A stretch of 64,000 bases of DNA from Dietzia natronolimnaea. GTDB lineage: Bacteria; Actinomycetota; Actinomycetes; Mycobacteriales; Mycobacteriaceae. The DNA is taken from the NCBI RefSeq assembly GCF_039525805.1, contig NZ_BAAAHZ010000014.1, one strand, 5' to 3'. The translations under genes and the position numbers were made by a program. Positions 31,562-40,665 of the stretch are shown here, piece after piece. Positions within the stretch are counted from its first letter, which is position 1. The number at the start of each line of letters is the position of its first letter. The notes below the pieces were generated by a model. The model did no database searches. It had not been told where the DNA came from and saw only the letters and a program-made list of their open reading frames with translations.

Positions 31562-34175
31562 CCCCCGACGACCGCGTGCCCAACAAGATCACCCCGCGCG
31601 CAGACGACACCGTCGCCGACCTGAAACCCGACGGGGACGAGGACCTGGTCACCCTCACCGTGGACGGTCGCCGGGTCTCCGTGCCCGCCGGCACGCTGGT
31701 GATCCGCGCCGCCGAACGCCTCGGCGTGCAGATCCCGCGGTTCTGCGACCATCCGCTGCTCGAGCCAGCCGGCGCGTGCCGCCAGTGCATCGTCGAGGTC
31801 GAGGGCGCCCCCAAACCCGTGACCTCCTGCACCACCCCGGTCACCGAGGACATGGTGGTGCGCACCCAGTTCACCTCCGAGATCGCGGACAAGGCCCAAC
31901 GCGGGGTCATGGAGCTCCTGCTGATCAACCACCCGCTGGATTGCCCCGTCTGCGACAAGGGCGGTGAGTGTCCGCTCCAGAACCAGGCACTCTCCAGCGG
32001 CCACGGGCACTCCCGGTTCACCGAGGTCAAGCGCACGTTCCCCAAGCCCATCGCGATCTCGGCGCAGGTCCTGCTCGACCGCGAGCGGTGCGTGATGTGC
32101 GCCCGGTGCACCCGGTTCTCGGACCAGATCGCGGGAGACCCGTTCATCGACCTGATGGAACGGGGATCCCAGCAGCAGGTGGGCGTCTTCGGGGACGAGC
32201 CCTTCGAGTCGTACTTCTCCGGCAACACCGTCCAGATCTGCCCCGTCGGGGCGCTCACCGGTGCCGCGTACCGCTTCCGGGCGCGCCCGTTCGACCTGGT
32301 CTCGAGCCCCGGCGTCTGCGAGCACTGCGCCAGCGGCTGTGGGCAGCGGACGGACCACCGCCGCGGGAAGGTCCTGCGCAGGCTGGCCGGCGACGACCCG
32401 GACGTCAACGAGGAGTGGAACTGCGACAAGGGCCGGTGGGCCTTCGCCTACGCCACGCAACCCGACCGCCTCACCACCCCGATGATCCGCGGCCGGGACG
32501 GGGGCCTGGTGCCGGTCCCGTGGAGCACCGCGCTCGCCACGGCCGCCGCGGGGCTGTCCGCCGCACGCGGTCGCACGGGCGTCCTGACCGGCGGTCGACT
32601 CACCCGGGAGGACGCGTACGCCTACGCCAAGTTCGCCCGAGCGGTCCTGGGGACCGACGACGTCGACTTCCGTGCGCGCCCTCAGTCCTCCGAGGAGGCG
32701 GAGTTCCTCGCCCGGCACGTGGTCGGCCGCGGCCCGGGTGGAGCCGGGGCGGTCACCTACGCCGATCTCGAGACCGCCCCGGTGGTCGTGCTCGTGGGCT
32801 TCGACCCCGAGGAGGAGTCGCCGATCGTCTTCCTCCGCCTGCGCAGGGCCGCGCGCGACCTCGGGGTGCGGGTCGTCTCGGTGGCCCCGTTCGCCTCGCC
32901 GTCCGTGCGCAAGACAGGCGCCACGCTCGTGCCGACGGTGCCGGGTGACGAGCCGGAGGTCCTCGCCGCGTTGGCGCAGGTGGCGGGTCCGAACGGGCCC
33001 GACTCGTCCGGGCTGTCGGGCCTGTCCGAGCTGACTGACGTGTCCGACCTGTCCGACCTGCCCGCGCTCCTGCGCGCCCCCGGCGCCGTGATCCTGGTGG
33101 GCGAGCGACTGGGGGCGGTCCCCGGGGGTCTTCCGGCGGCGGAGGCACTCGCCGACGCCACCGGGGCGCGCCTGGCGTGGATCCCGCGTCGGGCCGGCGA
33201 GCGGGGGTCCCTCGAGGCGGGATGCCTGCCCGGGTTGCTACCCGGAGGCCGGCCCGTCTCGGACGAGGGCGCCCGACGCGCGCTGGCCGACCTGTGGCGC
33301 TCGGAACCGCTGCCCGACACACCCGGCAGGTCCACCGACGACCAGCTCCGGGCCGTCGCCTCGGGAGACCTGACCGCACTGCTGGTGGGCGGGGTCGAGG
33401 CCGCGGACCTGTCCGACCCCCGCGCGGCCCTCGCCGCGATCGACGCCGCCGGGTTCGTGGTGAGCATCGAGCTGCGCCGGAGCGAGATCAGCGACCGCGC
33501 CGACGTGGTCCTGCCGGTCGCACCCGTGGCCGAGAAGGCCGGCACCTTCCTCACCTGGGAGGGCCGCGAGCGCCCCTTCGCCGCCGCGCTGACCGGTGGT
33601 GACGCCCTCCCCGACCACCGGGTCCTCAACGCCCTCGCCGAGGAGATGGGCGCCTGGTTCGGCCTCCCCGACGTCGAGTCCGTCCGCCGGGAACTGGCGG
33701 CCGTGGGTGAGACCATGGGCGCGCAGCCGCCCTCCGGTGCACAGCCGCTCCCGTCGATGCACTCGCGCCCCCACAGAAGCGCAGGCGCGAGTGCATCGAC
33801 GGNNNNNNNNNNNNNNNNNNNNNNNNNNNNNNNNNNNNGGCGGATGCGCGCGCCGGGCAGGCCGTCCTGGCCACCTGGCGGATGCTGCTGGACTCGGGGC
33901 GGATGCAGGACGGTGAACCTCACCTGGCCGGGACGGCCCGGACCCCCGTGGCCAGGCTCTCCGCGGCCACCGCCCTCGAGGCCGGCGTCGCGGACGGCGA
34001 TCCATTGACCGTCTCCACGGAGAGCGGATCGATCACCCTGCCCTGCGTGGTCACCGCGATGCCCGATCGCGTGGTGTGGCTGCCGCAGAACTCACCCGGG
34101 TCGACCGTCAACGCCACGCTCGCCGCGGCCGCGGGGGACGTCGTCCGGATCGGCGCCGGGGAGGGGGCCTCGTGA
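31558..34175 (+). CDS. nuoG: NADH-quinone oxidoreductase subunit G, interrupted by an assembly gap
   Basis: The N-terminal part carries the N1b 2Fe-2S set (RFCDHPLLEPAGACRQCIVEV ... SCTTPV) and the His-ligated N5 cluster (LDCPVCDKGGECPLQ). N4 follows (RCVMCARCTRFSDQ ... CPVGAL), then an N7-type set (CEHCASGCG ... NCDKGRW), and then the molybdopterin-oxidoreductase-like domain. At 33803-33838 there are 36 N. The frame after the gap differs from that before it, but clean NuoG sequence resumes (GQAVLATWRMLLDSG, HLAGTARTPVARLSAATALEAGV) and ends with a normal stop overlapping nuoH. The shift reflects a wrong gap length rather than a broken gene. The gap lies in the linker before the C-terminal domain. 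Confidence 0.93.
33751..33802. repeat. Perfect 19-bp inverted repeat abutting the assembly gap
   Basis: CCGTCGATGCACTCGCGCC (33751-33769) and its exact complement GGCGCGAGTGCATCGACGG (33784-33802) flank a 14-nt loop; the second arm ends at the first N. The translation across it (SMHSRPHRSAGAS) does not look like NuoG. Either a real hairpin in the nuoG linker that stopped the assembler, or a fold-back artefact at a contig end. Confidence 0.85.
33803..33838. other. Assembly gap (36 N) inside nuoG
   Basis: Undetermined bases joining two contigs. The reading frame of nuoG changes across it, so the true gap is not 36 bases, or the bases beside it are wrong. Confidence 0.98.
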
Positions 34176-35503
34176 CCTCGCACGGATATGCGGACCTGTC
34201 CGCCTTCGGCATCGACCCGTGGTGGCTGGTGCTGCTCAAGGTTCTCGCGGTCTTCGTGTTCCTCGTGGTGACGGTGCTCGCCGCGATCTACCTCGAGCGC
34301 AAGGTCATCGCCTGGATGCAGATGCGCGTGGGACCCAACCGGGTCGGCCCGCTGGGCATGCTGCAGAGCCTCGCCGACGGCGTCAAGATCGCCCTCAAGG
34401 AGGGACTGATCCCCGCGGGGGTCGACAAGCCCGTCTTCCTGTTGGCCCCGGTCATCGCGGTGATCCCGGCGTTCATGGCGTTCGCGGTGATCCCCTTCGG
34501 ACCCGAGGTCTCGATCTTCGGACACCGGACGCCGCTGCAACTCACCGACCTGAACGTGGGCGTGCTCTACATCCTGGCCGTCACCTCGATCGGCGTGTAC
34601 GGCATCGTGCTGGCCGGTTGGTCCTCCGGCTCCACCTATCCCCTGCTCGGTGGGCTGCGGTCCACGGCGCAGGTGATCAGTTACGAGATCGCGATGGCAC
34701 TGTCCTTCGTCGGCGTGTTCCTGTTCGCCGGAACCATGTCGACCTCGGGGATCGTCGCCGCCCAGTCCGAGGTCTGGTTCGTGTTCCTCCTGGCGCCCTC
34801 GTTCCTCATCTACGTGATCTCCATGGTCGGCGAGACCAACCGCGCGCCCTTCGACCTCCCCGAGGCCGAGGGCGAGCTGGTCGGGGGGTTCCACACCGAG
34901 TACTCGTCGCTGCGGTTCGCCATGTTCATGCTGGCCGAGTACGTCAACATGACGACGGTCTCGGCCCTGGCGGCCACCCTGTTCCTCGGCGGCTGGCAGG
35001 CACCGCTGCCGTTCTCCCTGATCGACGGCGCGGACTCCGGGTGGTGGGCGCTGCTGTGGTTCGTGATCAAGGTGTGGGGCTTCATGTTCCTGTTCATCTG
35101 GCTGCGCGCCACCCTGCCCAGGCTGCGCTACGACCAGTTCATGGGCTTCGGCTGGAAGGTGCTCATCCCCGTCTCCCTGGGATGGGTGATGGCCGTGGCG
35201 AGCATCCGGGCGTTCTCGAACGCCGGCTACGACGGCCTGACCATCGCGCTGGTGACCGCCGGCGTGATCGCCGCGGCCGTGATCGTGGTGGCCCTCCGCA
35301 CCCGGATCGGCACCCACCCCCACCGCGGGGGCGCCGCCGACCCGGCGCCCTTCGACCCGGTCGCGGGCGGGTTCCCCGTCCCACCGCTGCCCCACCAGCG
35401 CGCGGCGTTGTCCGGGCGCACCGCGACACCCCAGCGCACGCCCTCGTCCGGGCGCACCGCGACACCCCAGCGCACCGCATCGGAGGAGGCCCCCAATGCC
35501 TAG
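34172..35503 (+). CDS. nuoH: NADH-quinone oxidoreductase subunit H
   Basis: 443 aa. Membrane subunit forming the quinone entry site, with eight or more helices. Conserved stretches: YLERKVIAWMQMRVGPNRVGPLGMLQSLADGVKIALKE and MVGETNRAPFDLPEAEGELVGGFHTEYSS (the acidic loop), then RYDQFMGFGWKVLIPVSL. GTG start overlaps the nuoG stop (GTGA). The cytoplasmic tail of ~75 residues is Pro/Arg/Thr-rich and contains an exact 36-bp DNA duplication from 35411 (SGRTATPQRT twice). Overlaps nuoI by 8 nt. Confidence 0.96.
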   Translation: MTSHGYADLSAFGIDPWWLVLLKVLAVFVFLVVTVLAAIYLERKVIAWMQMRVGPNRVGPLGMLQSLADGVKIALKEGLIPAGVDKPVFLLAPVIAVIPAFMAFAVIPFGPEVSIFGHRTPLQLTDLNVGVLYILAVTSIGVYGIVLAGWSSGSTYPLLGGLRSTAQVISYEIAMALSFVGVFLFAGTMSTSGIVAAQSEVWFVFLLAPSFLIYVISMVGETNRAPFDLPEAEGELVGGFHTEYSSLRFAMFMLAEYVNMTTVSALAATLFLGGWQAPLPFSLIDGADSGWWALLWFVIKVWGFMFLFIWLRATLPRLRYDQFMGFGWKVLIPVSLGWVMAVASIRAFSNAGYDGLTIALVTAGVIAAAVIVVALRTRIGTHPHRGGAADPAPFDPVAGGFPVPPLPHQRAALSGRTATPQRTPSSGRTATPQRTASEEAPNA

Positions 35504-36095
35504 GGTTCCGAGAATCCTCGAACCGATCGCCGGGTTCGGTGTCACGTTCGCGACGATGTTCCGCAAGAAGCACACCGAGCAGTACCCGGAGGAGAAGGTC
35601 CCCACCGCTCCCCGCTACCACGGCCGCCACCAGCTCAACCGGTACGCCGACGGCCTCGAGAAGTGCATCGGCTGCGAGTTGTGCGCGTGGGCCTGCCCGG
35701 CGGACGCGATCTTCGTGGAGGGCGCCGACAACACCGAGGACGAGCGCTACTCCCCCGGCGAGCGCTACGGGCGGATCTACCAGATCAACTACCTACGCTG
35801 CATCGGGTGCGGCCTCTGCGTGGAGGCCTGCCCGACCCGCGCGCTGACCATGACCAACGAGTACGAGATGGTCGGCGACGACCGGGCCGGGCTCATCTAC
35901 GAGAAGCAGGACCTGCTGGGGCCGATGCTCGACGGGATGGTCCCCGCGCCGCACGACATGGCCCCGGGCACGACGCACGCCGACTACTACCGCGGCGACG
36001 TCCTCCGCGCGGCGCAGAGCGCACCCCACGGGGCGGCGCCGGGCGAGGACTCCCCGCCGACCCAGGGCGCGCACTCACACGGGGACGTGTCCTGA
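35496..36095 (+). CDS. nuoI: NADH-quinone oxidoreductase subunit I
   Basis: 199 aa. Two 4Fe-4S clusters N6a and N6b from CIGCELCAWACP and CIGCGLCVEACP. N-terminal amphipathic region GFGVTFATMFRKKHTEQYPEEK anchors it to the membrane arm. The C-terminal tail (PGEDSPPTQGAHSHGDVS) is low complexity. ATG lies within the nuoH end; the stop overlaps nuoJ (TGATG). Confidence 0.97.
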   Translation: MPRVPRILEPIAGFGVTFATMFRKKHTEQYPEEKVPTAPRYHGRHQLNRYADGLEKCIGCELCAWACPADAIFVEGADNTEDERYSPGERYGRIYQINYLRCIGCGLCVEACPTRALTMTNEYEMVGDDRAGLIYEKQDLLGPMLDGMVPAPHDMAPGTTHADYYRGDVLRAAQSAPHGAAPGEDSPPTQGAHSHGDVS

Positions 36096-36883
36096 TGGCC
36101 GGGGCACCGGTGTCCACCGGGGAGTCGGTCCTGTTCTGGGTGCTGGCGGTCGTCGTCGTCGTCGGCGCGCTCGGGGTGGTCTCCGCCAAGAAGGCGGTCT
36201 ACTCCGCCCTGTGTCTGGCCATGACGATGGTCGCCCTGGCCGTGCTGTACATGGCGCAGGGCGCGGTGTTCCTGGGCGTCGGCCAGATCGTCGTCTACAC
36301 CGGCGCGGTGATGATGCTGTTCCTGTTCGTGGTGATGCTCATCGGCGTGGAGTCCTCGGAGTCCCTGGTCGAGCGGATCCGCGGACACCGCGTGGCCGCG
36401 ATCGTCGCCGGGCTCGGCTTCGGGGTCCTCCTGGCGACCGGCCTCGCCCGCGCGGAGCTGCCGCCCTTCACCGGCTTCGGCGCCGACCACAATGACGTGC
36501 CCGCACTGGCCGAGCTGCTGTTCACCCGCCACGTGTGGGCGTTCGAGCTCACCGGCGTGTTGCTGATCATCGCCACCCTGGGGGCAATGGTGCTGGCGCA
36601 CCGCGAACGGTTCTCCGGCCGACGGACCCAGCGCGAGATGTCCGAGCAGCGCTTCCTGGACTGGCAGCACGACGGCCACGCCCGCGTGACGCCGCTGCCC
36701 AGCCCCGGCGTGTACGCGCGGCGCAACTCCGCGGACATGCCGGCCCGGCTGCCCGACGGCTCGGACTCCACCGACTCGGTGAGCGAGGTCCTTCGCCGGC
36801 ACGGCAGCGGCAGGGAACTGGGACCCGGAGACGATCCGGGGGCCGGCGGTACGGCGGGACCTGCCGAGGGGGGACGACCGTGA
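36095..36883 (+). CDS. nuoJ: NADH-quinone oxidoreductase subunit J
   Basis: 262 aa. Five membrane helices, with the family stretches AVYSALCLAMTMVALAVLYM and VFLGVGQIVVYTGAVMMLFLFVVMLIGV (helix 3, with a pi-bulge in known structures). HVWAFELTGVLLIIATLGAMVL is the last helix. A cytoplasmic tail of ~85 residues (from HRERFSGRR) is hydrophilic, as in mycobacteria. ATG overlaps the nuoI stop; stop overlaps nuoK (GTGA). Confidence 0.96.
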   Translation: MAGAPVSTGESVLFWVLAVVVVVGALGVVSAKKAVYSALCLAMTMVALAVLYMAQGAVFLGVGQIVVYTGAVMMLFLFVVMLIGVESSESLVERIRGHRVAAIVAGLGFGVLLATGLARAELPPFTGFGADHNDVPALAELLFTRHVWAFELTGVLLIIATLGAMVLAHRERFSGRRTQREMSEQRFLDWQHDGHARVTPLPSPGVYARRNSADMPARLPDGSDSTDSVSEVLRRHGSGRELGPGDDPGAGGTAGPAEGGRP

Positions 36884-37179
36884 ACCCGGAGAACTACCTC
36901 TACCTCTCGGCCGTGCTGTTCACCATCGGTGCGGCCGGGTTCCTGCTGCGGCGCAACGCGATCGTGGTGTTCATGTGCATCGAGCTCATGCTCAACGCCA
37001 CCAACCTGGCCCTGGTGACGTTCGCCCGGATGCACGGCGACGTGGGCGGTCACGTGTTCGCGTTCTTCGTCATGGTGGTGGCCGCGGCCGAGGTCGTGAT
37101 CGGCCTGGCGATCATCATGGCCATCTACCGTTCCCGCCGATCGGCCTCGATCGACGACGCCAGTCTGCTCAGGTATTGA
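36880..37179 (+). CDS. nuoK: NADH-quinone oxidoreductase subunit K
   Basis: 99 aa, three transmembrane helices. Conserved Glu residues of the proton path are seen in VFMCIELMLNATNLALV (helix 2) and MVVAAAEVVIGLAIIMAIYR (helix 3). GTG start overlaps the nuoJ stop by three bases. Related to MnhC of Mrp antiporters. Confidence 0.97.
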   Translation: MNPENYLYLSAVLFTIGAAGFLLRRNAIVVFMCIELMLNATNLALVTFARMHGDVGGHVFAFFVMVVAAAEVVIGLAIIMAIYRSRRSASIDDASLLRY

Positions 37180-37189
37180 GGACGCGCGG

Positions 37190-39106
37190 ATGACTCCTGA
37201 TGTGACGTTGTGGCTGATCCCCGGCCTGCCGCTGCTCGGCGCCGCCCTCCTGCTGCTCCTGGGCCGCCGCAGCGACCCGTGGGGACATCTGCTGGGCTGC
37301 GCCACCGCCCTGGCCGCGTTCTGCGCGGCCGCCTGGCAGTTCGCCGCCATGGTCGGCCGCGGGGCCGCCGACCGCACCCTGCAGCAGACGCTGTTCACCT
37401 GGATCTCGGTGGGCGACCTCCACGTGGACATGGGCCTGCGACTGGACCAGCTCTCCATGGTGTTCGTGCTGCTGATCACCGGCGTGGGCCTGCTCATCCA
37501 CGTGTACTCGACCGGGTACATGGCCGCCGATCCGGCGCGCCGGAAGTTCTTCGCCTACCTCAACCTGTTCCTGGCCGCGATGCTGCTGCTGGTGATGGCC
37601 GACGACTTCCTGGTGCTCTACCTGGGGTGGGAGGGCGTGGGCCTGGTCTCCTACCTGCTCATCGGGTTCTGGCAGCACAAGCCGTCCGCGGCCACCGCGG
37701 CCAAGAAGGCGTTCCTGGTCAACCGCGTCGGGGACATGGGGCTCGCCGTGGCCCTGATGGTGATGGTCACGCAGCTGGGGACCCTGTCGTTCGACGGCGT
37801 CTTCGCCGCCGTCGACGGTGCTGGCGGCGCCGCGCCCGGGGTCGGGTCCGGCCTGGTCACCGCGCTCGGCCTGCTGTTGCTCCTGGGCGCCTGCGCCAAG
37901 TCCGCCCAGGTGCCGCTGCAGTCGTGGCTCGGGGACGCCATGGAGGGCCCCACCCCGGTGTCGGCGCTGATCCACGCGGCCACCATGGTCACCGCCGGCG
38001 TCTACCTGATCACCCGGGCCAACCCGATCTTCGACGCGGCCCCGGCGGCGCGGACCGCGGTGATCGCCGTCGGCGCGGTGACGCTGCTGTTCGGCGCCGT
38101 GATCGGCTGCGCCAAGGACGACATCAAGAAGGTGCTCGCCGCCTCCACCATGAGCCAGGTGGGATACATGGTCATGGCCGCCGGGTTCGGCCCCGCCGGG
38201 TACGCGCTGGCGATCATGCACCTGCTCACCCACGGCTTCTTCAAGGCCGGGCTGTTCCTCGGAGCGGGATCGGTGATGCACGGTCTCGACGACGAGGTCG
38301 ACATGCGCCGCTACGGCGCCCTGCGCGCGGTCATGCCGGTCACCTTTGTCACCTTCGGACTCGGCTACCTCGCGATCATCGGCGTCCCACCGTTCTCCGG
38401 CTTCTACTCCAAGGAGGGGATCATCTCCGCGGCGTTCGACGTGGGCGGCGGCGGGGCGGCCGGATACCTGCTCGGCGCGGTGGCGCTGCTCGGAGCAGGG
38501 CTGACCGCCTTCTACATGACGCGCGTGATGATCCTGACCTTCTTCGGCCGGCAGCGATGGCGCGAGGGGGCCCATCCCCACGAGTCGCCGGTGTCCATGA
38601 CGGCGCCGATGATCCTCATCGCGGTGGGGTCCGTGATCTCCGGGGCCCTGCTCGCTATCGGCGGGCGGCTGGAGGGTTGGCTGGCCCCGGTCGTGGGCGA
38701 GCACTACGCCGAGCACGTACTGCCGGTGTGGCTGGTCACCACCGCCTCGCTGGTGGTCGTGGCCGTCGGGATCGCGGTCGCGGTGCGACGGTACGGCCGC
38801 ACCGACATCCCGGAGCAGGCGCCCTCGGAGGTCTCCGCGCTCACCCGCGCCGCCCGCCGCGACCTCTACGCCGACGCCGTCAACGAGGGTGTGCTGATGC
38901 GGCCGGGGCAGGCCCTGGTCGCGGCCACCGCGGTGGTCGACCGCAGGGTCGTGGGCGGCGCGACCGGCGGTGTCGCGGCGGCGATCGGGCTCCTGTCCGC
39001 CCGCGGCCGACTCCTGCAATCCGGACTCACCCGCTCCTACGCGCTGTACATGCTCCTCGGCGCGGCCCTGATCATCGCCGCCATGTCGGCCGGAGGTGTG
39101 CTGTGA
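37190..39106 (+). CDS. nuoL: NADH-quinone oxidoreductase subunit L
   Basis: 638 aa, antiporter-like proton-pumping subunit at the distal end of the membrane arm. Key residues: Glu in LYLGWEGVGLVSYLLIGFW, Lys in SAQVPLQSWLGDAMEGPTPVSALIHAATMVTAGVYL, and GCAKDDIKKVLAASTMSQVGYM. The C-terminal part contains the long lateral helix and a last membrane helix (YALYMLLGAALIIAAMS). Stop overlaps nuoM. Confidence 0.97.
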   Translation: MTPDVTLWLIPGLPLLGAALLLLLGRRSDPWGHLLGCATALAAFCAAAWQFAAMVGRGAADRTLQQTLFTWISVGDLHVDMGLRLDQLSMVFVLLITGVGLLIHVYSTGYMAADPARRKFFAYLNLFLAAMLLLVMADDFLVLYLGWEGVGLVSYLLIGFWQHKPSAATAAKKAFLVNRVGDMGLAVALMVMVTQLGTLSFDGVFAAVDGAGGAAPGVGSGLVTALGLLLLLGACAKSAQVPLQSWLGDAMEGPTPVSALIHAATMVTAGVYLITRANPIFDAAPAARTAVIAVGAVTLLFGAVIGCAKDDIKKVLAASTMSQVGYMVMAAGFGPAGYALAIMHLLTHGFFKAGLFLGAGSVMHGLDDEVDMRRYGALRAVMPVTFVTFGLGYLAIIGVPPFSGFYSKEGIISAAFDVGGGGAAGYLLGAVALLGAGLTAFYMTRVMILTFFGRQRWREGAHPHESPVSMTAPMILIAVGSVISGALLAIGGRLEGWLAPVVGEHYAEHVLPVWLVTTASLVVVAVGIAVAVRRYGRTDIPEQAPSEVSALTRAARRDLYADAVNEGVLMRPGQALVAATAVVDRRVVGGATGGVAAAIGLLSARGRLLQSGLTRSYALYMLLGAALIIAAMSAGGVL

Positions 39107-40665
39107 ACGGGCTCGGTCTGCTCTCCGCGCTGTGGCTCACGCCGCTGATCGGCGCCCTCGTCGTCGTCCTCCCCTCCGGCGCGCGACGCGCGGCCAGGCC
39201 CCTCGCCCTGGCCACCTCCCTCGTCGTGCTGGCGGTGGCGGTCGCGCTCGCGGTGGGGTTCGACCCCGGCGGCGAGACCCACCAGTTCGTCGAGTCCCAC
39301 CCGTGGATCCCCGCCTTCGGCGCCTCCTACACGCTCGGACTCGACGGGATCGCGCTGGTGCTGGTCCTGCTCACGGCCGCCCTCATGCCACTGCTCCTAC
39401 TGGCCGGGTGGCACGATGTCGCCGCGTCCGACAGTCGACGCGCGCAGGCGTACCCGGCGCTGATGCTGGCCACGCAGGGGTTGGCGCTGGTGGCGTTCAC
39501 CAGCCTGGACGTGCTGCTGTTCTACGTCGCGTTCGAGGCCATGCTCATCCCGCTGTACTTCCTCATCGGCGGCTTCGGCCGCAGCGATTCCAGCGGGGCC
39601 GACCGGGCGGCGGCGGCCGTGCGGTTCCTCATCTACAACCTCCTCGGCGGGCTGGTCATGCTCGTCGCGGTGATCGGGCTGTACGTGCTCACCGCCCGCG
39701 CCGGGCTGGGGGACGCCGGGACGGACGGCGGATCGATCGGCGCCGGGACGTTCGACTACCGCCTCATCACCGCGGCCGTGGCGGACGGCCGGCTCGAGAT
39801 CACGACCGGCGTGGCGCTGCTGATGTTCGCGGCCTTCACCCTGGCCTTCGCGATCAAGGCGCCGCTGTGGCCGTTCCACACCTGGCTGCCCGGCGCGGCC
39901 GTGGCCGCGACCCCCGCCTCGGCGGTGCTGATGATGGCGGTCGTGGACAAGGTCGGCACGTTCGCGATGCTGCGCTACAGCCTGCCGCTGTTCCCGGACG
40001 CGGCCGCCACGGCGGCGCCGGTGCTCGTCACGCTGGCGGTGATCAGCATCGTCTACGGCGGCGTGATGGCCATCGCCCAGACCGACCTGCTCCGGCTGAT
40101 CGCCTACGCCTCCATCTCCCACTTCGGGTTCATCGTCCTGGGCATCTTCGCCAGGACGGAGCAGTCCGCGGCCGGATCGGCGCTCTACATGGTCAACCAC
40201 GGAGTCGCCACGGCCGCGTTGTTCCTCGTGGCCGGGTTCCTCGTCCACCGGCACCGCATCCGGGAGATCGGCTACTACGGCGGTGTCCAGCAGGTCGCGC
40301 CCGTGATGGCCGGGACGTTCCTCATCGCCGGCCTGGCCACGCTCTCCCTGCCCGGGTTGGCCCCGTTCGTCAGCGAGTTCCTGGTGTTCGTCGGGACCTT
40401 CGGCCCGTACCCGGTGGCCGCCGTGCTCGCCACGAGCACGTTCGTCCTGGCGGCGGTCTACATCCTGTGGACCTACCAGCGGGTGATGGGTGGACCCCCG
40501 GCTCCCGGGCTCGCGCGGACACCGGATCTCGACGCCCGGGAACTCGTGGTGGTGATCCCGCTGATGGTGGCGCTGATCGTGCTGGGCTTCTACCCGCAGC
40601 CCGCGTTGGACGTGATCGAACCGGCGGTCGCCCACACCGTCGCACTGGTGGGAGGAACCCGATGA
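39103..40665 (+). CDS. nuoM: NADH-quinone oxidoreductase subunit M
   Basis: 520 aa, the second antiporter-like subunit, about 14 helices. Conserved Glu in FYVAFEAMLIPLYFLIGGFG, Lys in FAIKAPLWPFHTWLPGAAVAATPASAVLMMAVVDKVGTF and the motif AQTDLLRLIAYASISHFGFI. GTG start overlaps the nuoL stop (GTGA); stop overlaps nuoN (ATGA). Confidence 0.97.
   Translation: MNGLGLLSALWLTPLIGALVVVLPSGARRAARPLALATSLVVLAVAVALAVGFDPGGETHQFVESHPWIPAFGASYTLGLDGIALVLVLLTAALMPLLLLAGWHDVAASDSRRAQAYPALMLATQGLALVAFTSLDVLLFYVAFEAMLIPLYFLIGGFGRSDSSGADRAAAAVRFLIYNLLGGLVMLVAVIGLYVLTARAGLGDAGTDGGSIGAGTFDYRLITAAVADGRLEITTGVALLMFAAFTLAFAIKAPLWPFHTWLPGAAVAATPASAVLMMAVVDKVGTFAMLRYSLPLFPDAAATAAPVLVTLAVISIVYGGVMAIAQTDLLRLIAYASISHFGFIVLGIFARTEQSAAGSALYMVNHGVATAALFLVAGFLVHRHRIREIGYYGGVQQVAPVMAGTFLIAGLATLSLPGLAPFVSEFLVFVGTFGPYPVAAVLATSTFVLAAVYILWTYQRVMGGPPAPGLARTPDLDARELVVVIPLMVALIVLGFYPQPALDVIEPAVAHTVALVGGTR

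Noticed and set aside
31558..34175. nuoG as a frameshifted pseudogene
   Set aside because: The frame change coincides exactly with the 36-N gap, and clean NuoG sequence exists on both sides, so it is an assembly matter.
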